The notes under the pieces are model-generated. The model did no database searches and was not told the origin of the DNA. It saw only the letters and a list, made by a program, of their open reading frames with translations. The position numbers and the translations under genes were made by a program. Positions 1 to 7,630 of a stretch of 44,520 nucleotides of DNA are shown piece by piece. Source of the DNA: Candidatus Pseudogracilibacillus intestinigallinarum (GTDB taxonomy: Bacteria; Bacillota; Bacilli; Bacillales; Amphibacillaceae); contig DXHX01000159.1 of NCBI GenBank assembly GCA_019113205.1, forward strand, positions 1 through 44,520. Direction: 5' to 3'. Within the stretch, counting starts at the first letter, position 1. Every line of letters starts with the position of its first letter.

Positions 1-457
1 ATATTTTCATAATTTTAAAAAGAGAATCATTTTACACTTTGAATGGAGATCAATCATACAAAGTAAAAAATCCTCCTCCCCTGCAGTTTAAGCTACAAAG
101 GAAGAGGAAACTAGCATGTAAACAGCCAGATGAAACGTAGGAAATGTACGTAGACTTCTGCGTGAAAAAAGGCCTAGATAAGACAAGGGAAGGCAAAGCC
201 TGAACTTGGCTTAGCAGCCGCACGCGGAAAGCGGAGTACATTTCCGAAGTGACATATTCACGCTATTCTTATTGACTCCACACAATTAAATATTAGTTTA
301 CTTTAAGAGGATCACCAACATTGTTTGCCAAAGAGCCATCTTATCGTCATAAACATGACCAATTTTTTATAATTAGAATCTAGTTAAGTTCCAGCTCCGT
401 TTTTGTAGAACATACATTTATTATATGCGAATGTCTCGTGTATGAATAACGAAGAAA
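1..457. other. Non-coding stretch downstream of the gabD-like gene
   Basis: No convincing gene is visible. The only long reading frame here (50-241, minus) lies across the repeat described separately and has no ribosome binding site. A weak hairpin, GAATAA with complementary TTATTC, lies at about 444-464, where the minus-strand dehydrogenase gene ends. It has no clear T-run, so I do not call it a terminator. Confidence 0.6.
140..258. repeat. Degenerate Bacillaceae-type intergenic repeat
   Basis: The stretch contains GTAGACTTCTGCG, then GGCCTAGATAAGACAAGG, then ACGCGGAAAGCGGAGTACAT followed by TTCCGAAGTGACATATTCACG. From memory this order resembles the dispersed intergenic repeat of many Bacillaceae genomes, which begins with a 'gactcctgcggg' block and ends with a 'cgcggaaagcg...catttccgaag' block. 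It is locally richer in GC than its surroundings and contains a short hairpin (AAGCC/GGCTT). The family assignment rests on recall, not on alignment, and only one copy is present in this window. Confidence 0.5.
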
Positions 458-1858
458 TTATTCGTATAAGTTTCCAATTGATAAGTATTTCGTCTCTAAA
501 TATGGTTCGATCCCTTCGATTCCGCCTTCACGACCAAGTCCACTTTCTTTCATTCCACCGAAAGGAACATGTGCAGCAGATGGTGCTCCATCATTCCAAC
601 CAATAATTCCGTAATCAAGATGATTGAATAAATAGTTCCCAATTCGATAATTATCTGTGAAGAAGTAAGCAGCTAGACCGTATGGTGTATTATTGGCAAT
701 CTCAATTGCTTCATCTAATTCTTTATACGTTGTAATTGGGGCAACTGGACCGAATGTTTCTTCATGCATAATATCCATTTCTTCTGTTACATCAGTCAAA
801 ATCGTCGGATGGATAAAGTAATATTCTTTATCATGGTCTACATCATACTGTGCACCCGCTAATATAGTAGCACCTTTATTTACCGCGTCTGCAATTTGAT
901 CGGTAATTTTTTCATAACTCCCTTTATTAATAACTGGACCAACGTCTGTCTTTTGATCTAGTCCATTTCCGACAACAAGTTTTTTTGTACGTTCTGCTAA
1001 TTTTTTAGAAAACTCTTCTACGATGGATTCGTGTACGATGACTCTATTTGCGCAAACACAAGTTTGTCCTGCATTTCTAAATTTTGTAATAATTGTTTGT
1101 TCGACAGCTAAGTCAATGTTTGCGTCTTCTGCCACAATGACAGGAGCATGTCCACCTAATTCCATCGTGACACTTTTTACGGTTGCAGCACTATCTTTAA
1201 TGAGTTGCTTTCCTACAGGCGTAGAACCTGTAAAAGTAATTTTCTTAATGTATGGGCTTTCAGTAAAGAGACTTCCAATAACGCGACCACGGCCACTTAC
1301 ACATTGAATCACATCTTCGGGAATCCCTGCTTCATGTGCAAGTTCGACTAAGCGAATCGTCGTTAAAGGTGTTTCTTCTGCTGGTTTCACGATGAACGTA
1401 CAACCTGCAGCTAATGCTGGTGCGGCTTTTCTAGTCATCATTGCAGCTGGAAAGTTCCATGGTGTAATTGCACCGACTAACCCGATAGGATGTTGTTGGA
1501 CGATTAATTCTTTCCCATTTGCATGGGAAGGAATAGTGCGTCCATATAATCTTTTTGCCTCTTCTGCATACCAAACAATATAACTAGTTGCATAATCTAC
1601 TTCCCCTAAAGATTCAGCAAGTGGTTTTCCGTTTTCTTTCGTCATTACTTCTGCGATAGAAGCTTTATGCTCCTGAATTAATGTCGACCATTTTGATAAT
1701 AATTTTGATCTTTCATGTGCATTTGTTTTTTTCCATGTTTGAAATGCATCATTTCCAGTAGCGATCTTTTGTAAAATTACTTCTTCACTATCCCGTTCTA
1801 TTGTTGCTAATGCTTCCCCAGTAGCAGGGTTTTTTACGATAAAACTATTCGACATCAT
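458..1858 (-). CDS. gabD: NAD(P)-dependent succinate-semialdehyde dehydrogenase
   Basis: Cytosolic aldehyde dehydrogenase of about 466 residues, close to the usual GabD length. It probably oxidises succinate semialdehyde to succinate, the last step of GABA breakdown. Visible family motifs are the proline/tryptophan-rich [10 protein letters not shown] segment, the cofactor-binding FTGSTPVGK, the catalytic Glu in MELGGHAP near residue 250, and the catalytic Cys in [10 protein letters not shown] near residue 285. The C-terminal [15 protein letters not shown] segment is typical of SSADH. An upstream in-frame ATG at 1903 lacks a ribosome site, whereas GAGAGGAG lies just before the ATGs at 1858 and 1855, so the start is one of these two. 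It stands alone with no gabT beside it. Related substrates such as glutarate semialdehyde cannot be excluded. Confidence 0.9.
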   Translation of the reverse strand: MMSNSFIVKNPATGEALATIERDSEEVILQKIATGNDAFQTWKKTNAHERSKLLSKWSTLIQEHKASIAEVMTKENGKPLAESLGEVDYATSYIVWYAEEAKRLYGRTIPSHANGKELIVQQHPIGLVGAITPWNFPAAMMTRKAAPALAAGCTFIVKPAEETPLTTIRLVELAHEAGIPEDVIQCVSGRGRVIGSLFTESPYIKKITFTGSTPVGKQLIKDSAATVKSVTMELGGHAPVIVAEDANIDLAVEQTIITKFRNAGQTCVCANRVIVHESIVEEFSKKLAERTKKLVVGNGLDQKTDVGPVINKGSYEKITDQIADAVNKGATILAGAQYDVDHDKEYYFIHPTILTDVTEEMDIMHEETFGPVAPITTYKELDEAIEIANNTPYGLAAYFFTDNYRIGNYLFNHLDYGIIGWNDGAPSAAHVPFGGMKESGLGREGGIEGIEPYLETKYLSIGNLYE

Positions 1859-1879
1859 AAGACTCCTCTCTTTGATTAA

Positions 1880-1907
1880 ATGATATAAGATATCATATAT
1901 CATTATA
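1880..1907 (-). promoter_or_regulatory. Palindromic operator candidate over the gabD promoter
   Basis: ATGATAT (1880-1886) and ATATCAT (1890-1896) form a perfect inverted repeat with a 3-bp spacer, and ATATCAT is repeated directly at 1897-1903. Read on the minus strand, a perfect TATAAT at 1907-1902 overlaps the edge of this block, so a bound protein would cover the -10 region and start point of the dehydrogenase gene. The -35 region is poor. The regulator is unknown. Confidence 0.4.
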
Positions 1908-2010
1908 CGCTATTTAATATAATAAATAAATAGAGGATAGTTATTTTTAATGAGTAAATGAAAGAAAGATACATAAAATATAGAAAATCGAAGGAAGAAG
2001 GGGATTAAAA

Positions 2011-2216
2011 ATGGACAAATCAATTCAAAAAGCAAAGACAATCTTTATATTTCAATTAGATCAACATTAAGTCGATAAGGATTAGAGATTGTATTAGGTG
2101 TATATCAATATACGACACAGATTGTCGATATTCCGTTTGTTGGAGTAAAAGATGATTTTTTATGAATTGAAACTGGAATGACAGGAAATACATCTGCTAT
2201 TTTTCAAGAAGGATAA
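2011..2216 (+). pseudogene. Decayed small gene of unknown family
   Basis: AAGGAAGAAGGGG followed by ATG at 2011 looks like a normal translation start, but the opening frame stops after 20 codons. One base over, a peptide-like frame continues from about 2039 (NLYISIRSTLSR, stop, GLEIVLGVYQYTTQIVDIPF and onward, stop, IETGMTGNTSAIFQEG, stop at 2214-2216). The interruptions are a TAA at about 2072-2074 and a TGA at about 2162-2164. Amino-acid composition across these stops looks protein-like, which suggests a former gene of about 65-70 codons with a frameshift and two nonsense changes. I do not recognise the family. Confidence 0.45.
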
Positions 2217-2266
2217 AATACGTTACAATAAAGAAGAGAAAAATAACGACAATCGTGGTGATTGAA

Positions 2267-3502
2267 ATGACAGAAAATAATGAAAATATGTACGATGAAT
2301 GGAAACAGTTGTTTAGTTCTATTTTACTTAAGGTCGATCAAACAAAAATGCCGGCAAATACAAAATCGCTTATTAAAAAGGAAGTGACTAAATTGCAATC
2401 TTTTTTAATACATGCCCGTCCAGCACGTATCGTTATTGTTGGTAGGCGTGGAGCAGGCAAGTCGAGTTTAATTAATGCGATTTTTGGCGAAATGAAAGCG
2501 AGTATCGGCCATTATAAGGCACAAACAGGAACAGGGAAATGGTATAAGTATGAAAATGATTTAGGTGGGATCGATATATTAGATACGAGAGGACTTGGAG
2601 AAGGACATGATCCTACAGAGGCAACTAAATCAGCGACTCCAATTGAGGAAATAAAGGATGCCATTAAGGAAAAATGCCCGGATGTCATGTTGTTTTTATG
2701 TAAAGGAAAAGAAGTAGGGGCACGCATCGATGAAGATATCGATCAATTAAAAGAATTAAAAGAGATGATTGAAGACGTACATCAATACGATATACCAATT
2801 GCGGGTATCGTTACACAAGTGGACGAACTTGCACCAGTGTCAAATAGTGAACCACCGTTTGATCATCCAGTGAAACGAGAAAATATCGATGCAACTGTGC
2901 AATTACTAGAGGAGAAATTGATCCAACGATTAGAAAAGCCGACGACTGTCATACCAGTTTGTGCATATATGGAATTTGAAGATGATAAGCTAGTGTATGA
3001 TCGTAGGTACAATATAGACGAATTATTATATTATTTATTAAAGGAATTACCTGAAGAGGCACAGGTTATTTTAGCTAAACTATCACGAGTCACAGCAGTA
3101 CAAAAAAAATTGGCAAGAAAAATAGGGAAAAGCACCGCCTCTGTCACAGGTTTAGTTGGCGCCACTCCCATTCCAATTGCCGATATGCCTGTTATTACGG
3201 GAATGCAATTATCGATGATTAGTACGATAGCACTTATTAGTGGGGAGAAGTTTAATCGAAAAACAATAATGAAATTTTTAAGTGCGATGGGCATAAATGT
3301 TGGAGTTGGATTTACATTAAGAAATATATCAAGACAACTTGCTAAATTTATACCCGGAGCAGGGAATATTATATCTGGAGTGGTAGCGAGTGCTGGGACT
3401 TATGCGTTATGTGAGGCGGCAATTGCTTATTTTATTGATCGGAAATCAAAAGAAGAAGCGAAAGCAATTTTTACCGAAAAGATGGAACAAGGGGAAAAGT
3501 AA
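2267..3502 (+). CDS. Era-like GTPase with C-terminal DUF697-type membrane segment
   Basis: A 411-residue protein. The P-loop is GRRGAGKSS at residues 59-67, the G3 motif is DTRGLGE, and the G4-like motif is TQVDE rather than NKxD. The C-terminal third (about residues 285-405) has hydrophobic helices ending in AIAYFIDRKS, and resembles the DUF697/YcjF-type domain that associates with membranes. The start is placed at ATG 2267 because GGTGAT sits at 2257-2262; the earlier in-frame GTGs overlap that ribosome site. The peptidase frame begins 2 nt after its stop, so the two are probably co-transcribed. The family is known for GTP hydrolysis linked to membranes or stress. The specific role here is unknown. 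Confidence 0.75.
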   Translation: MTENNENMYDEWKQLFSSILLKVDQTKMPANTKSLIKKEVTKLQSFLIHARPARIVIVGRRGAGKSSLINAIFGEMKASIGHYKAQTGTGKWYKYENDLGGIDILDTRGLGEGHDPTEATKSATPIEEIKDAIKEKCPDVMLFLCKGKEVGARIDEDIDQLKELKEMIEDVHQYDIPIAGIVTQVDELAPVSNSEPPFDHPVKRENIDATVQLLEEKLIQRLEKPTTVIPVCAYMEFEDDKLVYDRRYNIDELLYYLLKELPEEAQVILAKLSRVTAVQKKLARKIGKSTASVTGLVGATPIPIADMPVITGMQLSMISTIALISGEKFNRKTIMKFLSAMGINVGVGFTLRNISRQLAKFIPGAGNIISGVVASAGTYALCEAAIAYFIDRKSKEEAKAIFTEKMEQGEK

Positions 3503-3504
3503 TC

Positions 3505-4614
3505 ATGTATAGAGAAAGAATCAGACAATTAATGCAACATGAAAATATAACGACTGAAGCAACTTATATTTTATTAATGGATCCGCTAAATATATATTAT
3601 GTGACAAACTTGTATGCGGAACCACATGAACGATTTCTTGGATTATTAATCGATATGAAAGAGAAACGGACGACGTTATTTTTACCAACATTAGATTTGA
3701 AAAAAGCGCAAAAATAAGCAGAAAACGTAGATGAATTCATACCTATAGGTGATACGGAAAATGGTTATGCTAAATTAGCCGCATATATGAAAGAGAAATC
3801 GGCTATTTGTTTCATTGAAAAAAATTATATGACCGTAGCACAGTATGAAGCGTTACAGAAGGAGACAGGAATAAATAATTTTAAATCAGTTGAACGGGCT
3901 ATCATCGATATGCGTTTACGTAAATCAACGATAGAAATAGAAAAAGTAAAAAAGGCAATTTCTATTACGGAAAATGCTTTAGATGAAATTATTCCATTTA
4001 TAAAAATCGGGATGACCGAAAATGAGATTAAAACGAAGTTAGAAACGACATTGCAAGATTTAGGAGCAGAAAAGGTCGCTTTTGATACGATGGTACTTAC
4101 TGGTGAAAATAGTGGGTTGCCACATGGAGAGCCAGGTGATCGACAAATCCAATATGGTGACTTTTTATTATTTGATTTTGGAGTATTTGTTGATCATTAT
4201 TGTTCAGATATAACGAGAACATTTGCGATTGGGAAAATATCAGATGAGCAAAGACAGATATATGATGCGGTACTGAAAGCAAATGAAAAAGCTATTGAAG
4301 CAGTAAGATTAGGGGATCCGATTAAAAACATTGATCATGCAGCAAGAACGGTAATAGAAGATGCTTCTTATGGTGCTTATTTTACCCACCGCACTGGTCA
4401 TGGGCTAGGTTTGGAAGTGCATGAAGCACCTTCAATTCATGGTGAGAACAAAGAAAAGATATTAGGAGGATTATTGTTTACGATAGAGCCAGGTATTTAT
4501 AAAGAAGGAGTAGGTGGGGTTAGAATTGAAGATGATGTGTACGTACACCCCAATGGAGAAGTGGAAGTATTAACATCCTTTCCAAAACAACTGACAATTA
4601 TCGATGCAAAGTAG
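3505..4614 (+). pseudogene. M24 Xaa-Pro dipeptidase gene interrupted by one in-frame TAA
   Basis: The frame 3505-3717 stops at TAA 3715-3717 and resumes in exactly the same frame to 4614. Joined, it makes 369 codons, the usual length of a Xaa-Pro dipeptidase (pepQ/YqhT type). The N-terminal creatinase-like part ends KKAQK, and the next codons read AENVDEFIPIGD as in an intact protein. The catalytic half is complete: metal-ligand Asp residues in FDFGVF and SDITRTF, His in HRTGHGLG, Glu in TIEPGIY and in RIEDDVY. One nonsense change (for example from CAA, GAA or AAA) explains everything. A fragment starting at ATG 3787 would retain the catalytic domain, but I see no clear ribosome site before it. 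Sequencing error or read-through are alternatives. csaA follows 10 nt downstream. Confidence 0.85.
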
Positions 4615-4624
4615 GAGGATAAAC

Positions 4625-4954
4625 ATGATTCAATTTGATGATTTTTTAAAAGTAGATATGAGAGTGGGAACGATCATTGAAGCAACACCATTTCCTGAAG
4701 CAAGGAAGCCAGCTATTAAAGTGAAAATTGATTTTGGAGAAATTGGCATAAAACAATCGTCCGCACAAATTACGAAACGTTATGAGCCAGATCAACTTGT
4801 TGGAAGGCAAGTAGTAGCAGTGGTGAATTTCCCACCAATGCGTATCGCTGGATTTAAATCAGAAGTTCTAGTGCTAGGTGGTGTCCCCACAGAAGAAGAT
4901 GTTGTATTGCTGCGACCTGATGAGGAAGTTCCAAATGGGACGAAGATAGGATAA
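4625..4954 (+). CDS. csaA: CsaA, tRNA-binding-domain chaperone
   Basis: A 109-residue protein made of a single OB-fold tRNA-binding domain. Family hallmarks are the opening [13 protein letters not shown], the central SSAQITKRY segment, and [20 protein letters not shown] followed by [15 protein letters not shown]. In B. subtilis, CsaA is a cytosolic dimer linked to protein export and chaperone-like activity. AGGAGG lies 7 nt before the ATG at 4625, which decides the start over an upstream in-frame ATG at 4604. It follows the broken peptidase gene by 10 nt and is probably the last gene of that operon. Confidence 0.93.
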   Translation: MIQFDDFLKVDMRVGTIIEATPFPEARKPAIKVKIDFGEIGIKQSSAQITKRYEPDQLVGRQVVAVVNFPPMRIAGFKSEVLVLGGVPTEEDVVLLRPDEEVPNGTKIG

Positions 4955-5075
4955 TATGTTTGGAAGAATAATACAAAGAAAATTAGTCTTCATTGTATTA
5001 CTAAATATCCAAGAACTATCTTTTAGAAATTTCAGATAACATATGTTACGATAGAAAATATAAGGAGGAGAGCAT

Positions 5076-5354
5076 ATGGCAAATATTGTACAAGGAACGA
5101 ATAAATTTTATATTGGTGAAGATGAAGCAAATCCACTTGCAGAAATTACATTTCAACCGAAAAGTGATGGGGTTATTACTGTAGACCATACTTATGTGTC
5201 AGATGAATTGAGAGGGCAGGGTATTGCAGGAAAACTAGTAGAAGTTATTACATCGTATGCTCGAGAACAAAATCTTAAAATCGAACCTGTTTGCTCGTAT
5301 GTACAAAGTAAAATGGAAAAAACAGAAGCCTATCATGATTTAATTGCAAAATAA
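5076..5354 (+). CDS. Small GNAT-family N-acetyltransferase (YjdJ/COG2388 type)
   Basis: A 92-residue protein consisting of the compact GNAT fold only. The segment VDHTYVSDELRGQGIAGKLV (residues about 37-56) holds the RGQGIAG acetyl-CoA pyrophosphate-binding loop, and a PVCSYV strand follows, as in the small COG2388 acetyltransferases. AAGGAGG precedes the ATG. It sits alone between csaA and a strong terminator. TAGAAA and TACGAT with a 17-bp gap just upstream could be its promoter. Its acceptor substrate is unknown. Confidence 0.85.
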   Translation: MANIVQGTNKFYIGEDEANPLAEITFQPKSDGVITVDHTYVSDELRGQGIAGKLVEVITSYAREQNLKIEPVCSYVQSKMEKTEAYHDLIAK

Positions 5355-5393
5355 TAAAAAAAGAGATAGCGACAAAACGAATCTATCATTATG

Positions 5394-5450
5394 GAAAACG
5401 GTCACGTTTATTATCATCAGATAAATGTGACCGTTTTCATTTTGCTTTTT
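5394..5450 (+). terminator. Intrinsic terminator after the acetyltransferase gene
   Basis: An 18-bp stem pairs 5394-5411 with 5421-5438, with a single G-U pair and a loop of about 9 nt, followed by the T-rich run TTTTGCTTTTT. The stem is nearly perfect and GAAAACGG-rich at its base. Confidence 0.9.
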
Positions 5451-5686
5451 AACAAAATAGGCAGAAAGATATTCGGTTCTAGCGATACGCTTATTCAATA
5501 TTTCTATTAGCAGTGTCATGTTTAAGCAGAAAGAGCATTTTTGGTATAACATTTCGTGACGGAAATATTGCATTCGTTATCGTATATTTAATTTTTAACA
5601 AAGTTGTGAAGTGAAGCTGAATATAAGCTATTTTATATATGCTACGTTATACTAAAGAAAGAATATATATGGTGGAGGAAAGATTA
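5451..5686. other. Intergenic stretch before the membrane-protein gene
   Basis: No gene or strong promoter is recognised. A minus-strand reading frame (5340-5573) runs through the terminator, has no ribosome site and is judged a chance frame. Confidence 0.5.
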
Positions 5687-6325
5687 TTGGTTTCAACGAC
5701 GGTATTACGTTTTTTACTTATATTGGTCGCAAGCTACCTCTTTGGTTTATTGTTTTATTATGTTTTGGACCGAGAAGAAAAGTTACATAAGAAAAAACGA
5801 ATAGATGAAATAATATCACTTACTATACATATCATTCTTTGCATATGGATTGGGAAAATAATCGTCAATTTTCAAGTGTTTATAAAGGATCCCTTTGCGA
5901 TATTAGCATATCCGAGTGATAGAAGAGCGTTATATATAGCACTTATATTGGTAAGTATATATACAGTGTATGAAACATTTAAAAAGAAACGACCATTTAG
6001 ACCAATATGGAATGCATTTATACCGGTTTTATTAGGTACATTGTTTATGTATGAACTTTTGCAACTAATAGTAGAAAAAAACACATATTACTTCTACTAT
6101 ATAATTATTTATACGATTTTACTTCTCCTATACATTTTATTGGAACGATATCCATATCAATTACATATCGTCATTTATAGTTGGTTTAGCTTGCAAATAA
6201 TTTGTTCGTATTATCTTGGTTCGGTCCGGTTGTTTCAATACATAGTAAGCCCAATTTTCATCGGTTTGTTATGTGTTTTATATAGTTGTTTTATTTTATT
6301 AGAAAAGAAGTATAGTGAGGGATAA
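5687..6325 (+). CDS. Polytopic membrane protein of unknown function
   Basis: A 212-residue, very hydrophobic protein with about six membrane segments, separated by short basic loops such as HKKKR and KKKRPFR. The start is set at TTG 5687 because GGAGG lies exactly 8 nt before it; upstream in-frame ATGs at 5639 and 5669 lack ribosome sites. I do not recognise a family or any catalytic motif. It is followed at a 4-nt distance by a membrane-anchored thiol-disulfide oxidoreductase, so a role in extracytoplasmic redox or respiration is possible, but this is inference from context only. Confidence 0.75.
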   Translation: MVSTTVLRFLLILVASYLFGLLFYYVLDREEKLHKKKRIDEIISLTIHIILCIWIGKIIVNFQVFIKDPFAILAYPSDRRALYIALILVSIYTVYETFKKKRPFRPIWNAFIPVLLGTLFMYELLQLIVEKNTYYFYYIIIYTILLLLYILLERYPYQLHIVIYSWFSLQIICSYYLGSVRLFQYIVSPIFIGLLCVLYSCFILLEKKYSEG

Positions 6326-6329
6326 AAAC

Positions 6330-6935
6330 ATGAAAAAATGGATCATCATCCTAATCATTTTAGGATTGGCAGGTTATGCAGTGTTTGATTTTGTTTCGAC
6401 GAAAAAAGAAGAAGAAACAAAAAAAGAAGAAATGATCACAGCTACGCAAACAGAAATGGAAGTAAAAGATGATGAGGAAGAAGTAGAAAGTGTTCCGAAG
6501 GGTGAGGTTGGTATTGAGCGAGGAAATATTGCGCCTGATTTTGAATTAGAAACAATAGATGGCGAAAAAGTGAAATTATCCGATTACCGCGGACAAAAAG
6601 TTTTGTTAAATTTTTGGGCAACTTGGTGTCCACCTTGTCGATCTGAAATGCCGGATATGCAAAAAGTTCATGAGGAATTTGGTGAAGATATCGTCATTTT
6701 AGCAGTTAATTTAACGGATACAGAATCAAGCTTACAAACAGTAACAAACTTTTTAGAGGAATTAGATATTACTTTTACTATTCTAAAAGATATGGATACG
6801 ATGATTGCTACAACGTATCAAGCGAATGCATTGCCGACGTCTTATTTACTAAATACAGATGGGTCGATTCATAATATAGCGATTGGACCGTTAAATTACG
6901 ATTTGATGATAAAAGCGTTTCAAGAAATGTATTAA
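6330..6935 (+). CDS. Membrane-anchored thiol-disulfide oxidoreductase (ResA/TlpA-like)
   Basis: A 201-residue protein. Residues 2-19 form an N-terminal membrane anchor (WIIILIILGLAGYAVF). An acidic linker of about 40 residues follows, rich in K/E/D, then a thioredoxin-like domain from about residue 65. The active site is WCPPC, with Cys 100 and Cys 103. The cis-Pro loop is ALPTSYL. The opening IAPDFELETIDG is typical of the AhpC/TSA-Redoxin and ResA group. It should act on the outer face of the membrane, reducing or oxidising cysteines, for instance in cytochrome or sporulation proteins. GAGGGAT precedes the ATG at 6330. The upstream in-frame ATG at 6315 lies inside the preceding gene. Confidence 0.88.
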   Translation: MKKWIIILIILGLAGYAVFDFVSTKKEEETKKEEMITATQTEMEVKDDEEEVESVPKGEVGIERGNIAPDFELETIDGEKVKLSDYRGQKVLLNFWATWCPPCRSEMPDMQKVHEEFGEDIVILAVNLTDTESSLQTVTNFLEELDITFTILKDMDTMIATTYQANALPTSYLLNTDGSIHNIAIGPLNYDLMIKAFQEMY

Positions 6936-6977
6936 TTGTATATAATTAAAATAGAAAGCGTTATAGGGGATGATACA

Positions 6978-7214
6978 ATGGATGTAAATCCGAAGAAATT
7001 TTTCGGTTTTCAGCTACTTGCAGTAGCGATTATTTGGGGTGGCATGACAATTTTCTTGGATCATATTCAAGGAAATGCAAAGATTATTTATTATGTCGTT
7101 ACATCATGGTTATTGTTTATTTTAGTATTATTTATCAAAAGCTTTTTTCAATCGAAAGAAAAGGCAGATGTGATACATGTACAAGAAAAAAGAGATACTA
7201 AAAAAAGTAAATGA
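6978..7214 (+). CDS. Small two-helix membrane protein
   Basis: A 78-residue protein with two hydrophobic stretches (FQLLAVAIIWGGMTIFL and IIYYVVTSWLLFILVLFI) and a basic, hydrophilic C-terminal tail. The ribosome site AGGGGATGAT precedes ATG 6978; an earlier in-frame ATG at 6936 has none. It lies 42 nt after the thiol-disulfide oxidoreductase and is probably in the same transcript. No family recognised. Confidence 0.7.
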   Translation: MDVNPKKFFGFQLLAVAIIWGGMTIFLDHIQGNAKIIYYVVTSWLLFILVLFIKSFFQSKEKADVIHVQEKRDTKKSK

Positions 7215-7303
7215 TAAATGAGTTTTTTATTTGGACAAGCTTGTGTAAATGTCTCGTGTATACAGGCTTGTCGTAATGGAAGTACTTGATTAAAATGATC
7301 GAA

Positions 7304-7417
7304 TGAGTTTGGGACAAAGCAAAAAAGGTAATATGATGGTATACGTGAAAAGTGAAGTATATGTTGAAGTGACACACTAACCTTTATTCCTTTTATGAAA
7401 AATTTGTCCCAGTTTCA
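7304..7417. repeat. Long imperfect inverted repeat with TGGGACAAA ends
   Basis: TGGGACAAA at 7310-7318 is complementary to TTTGTCCCA at 7403-7411, with flanking TGA/TCA pairs and partial pairing inside (AAGG with CCTT). The element is about 110 nt long. Similar TGGGACA-ended hairpins are common between genes in Firmicutes (from memory). A smaller inverted repeat, GACAAGC at 7234-7240 with GCTTGTC at 7266-7272, precedes it. Neither is followed by a T-run on the plus strand. Confidence 0.5.
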
Positions 7418-7484
7418 TTATTTTAGACTATTATATACACGGTAGTAACAATCACGTTATAACACTTTTTTAAAAATGAGAAAT

Positions 7485-7498
7485 TGTAAGCGTATTCA
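7485..7498 (+). promoter_or_regulatory. Catabolite-responsive element (cre) upstream of cydABCD
   Basis: TGTAAGCGTATTCA matches the CcpA-binding consensus TGNAARCGNWWNCA at all positions. It lies 133 nt before the cydA start. A TATACT -10 candidate is visible at about 7574-7579, with no good -35, so activation by another factor is likely. In B. subtilis the cyd operon is under CcpA, Rex and ResD control, which makes a true cre here plausible. Confidence 0.7.
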
Positions 7499-7630
7499 TA
7501 TAACTGTCACGAAAGATTCATTATTCTGTACATGAATTGTAATAAGTTTTTCAAACAAAATCGTTTTTTTATTCTATACTAAATTAGTAAGAACGTACGA
7601 TAAATTTATGACAGAAAGGATGTTTTGAGA

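Noticed and set aside
50-241. A 63-codon minus-strand frame
   Set aside because: It lies across the intergenic repeat and has no ribosome site; similar frames arise in every copy of such repeats.
4969-5000. Terminator after csaA (TAATACAA with TTGTATTA)
   Set aside because: Only 8 AT-rich pairs and no T-run; not enough to support a terminator.
5340-5573. A 77-codon minus-strand frame
   Set aside because: It crosses a strong terminator hairpin and the end of the acetyltransferase gene, with no start signals.
7148-7375. A 75-codon minus-strand frame between the small membrane protein and cydA
   Set aside because: It overlaps a real gene and an inverted repeat and has no ribosome site.
7536-7560. 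Rex operator before cydA (TTGT and ACAA half-sites around TTGTAATAAG)
   Set aside because: Half-sites are 14 bp apart rather than in the TTGTGAANNNNTTCACAA arrangement; too weak to call.
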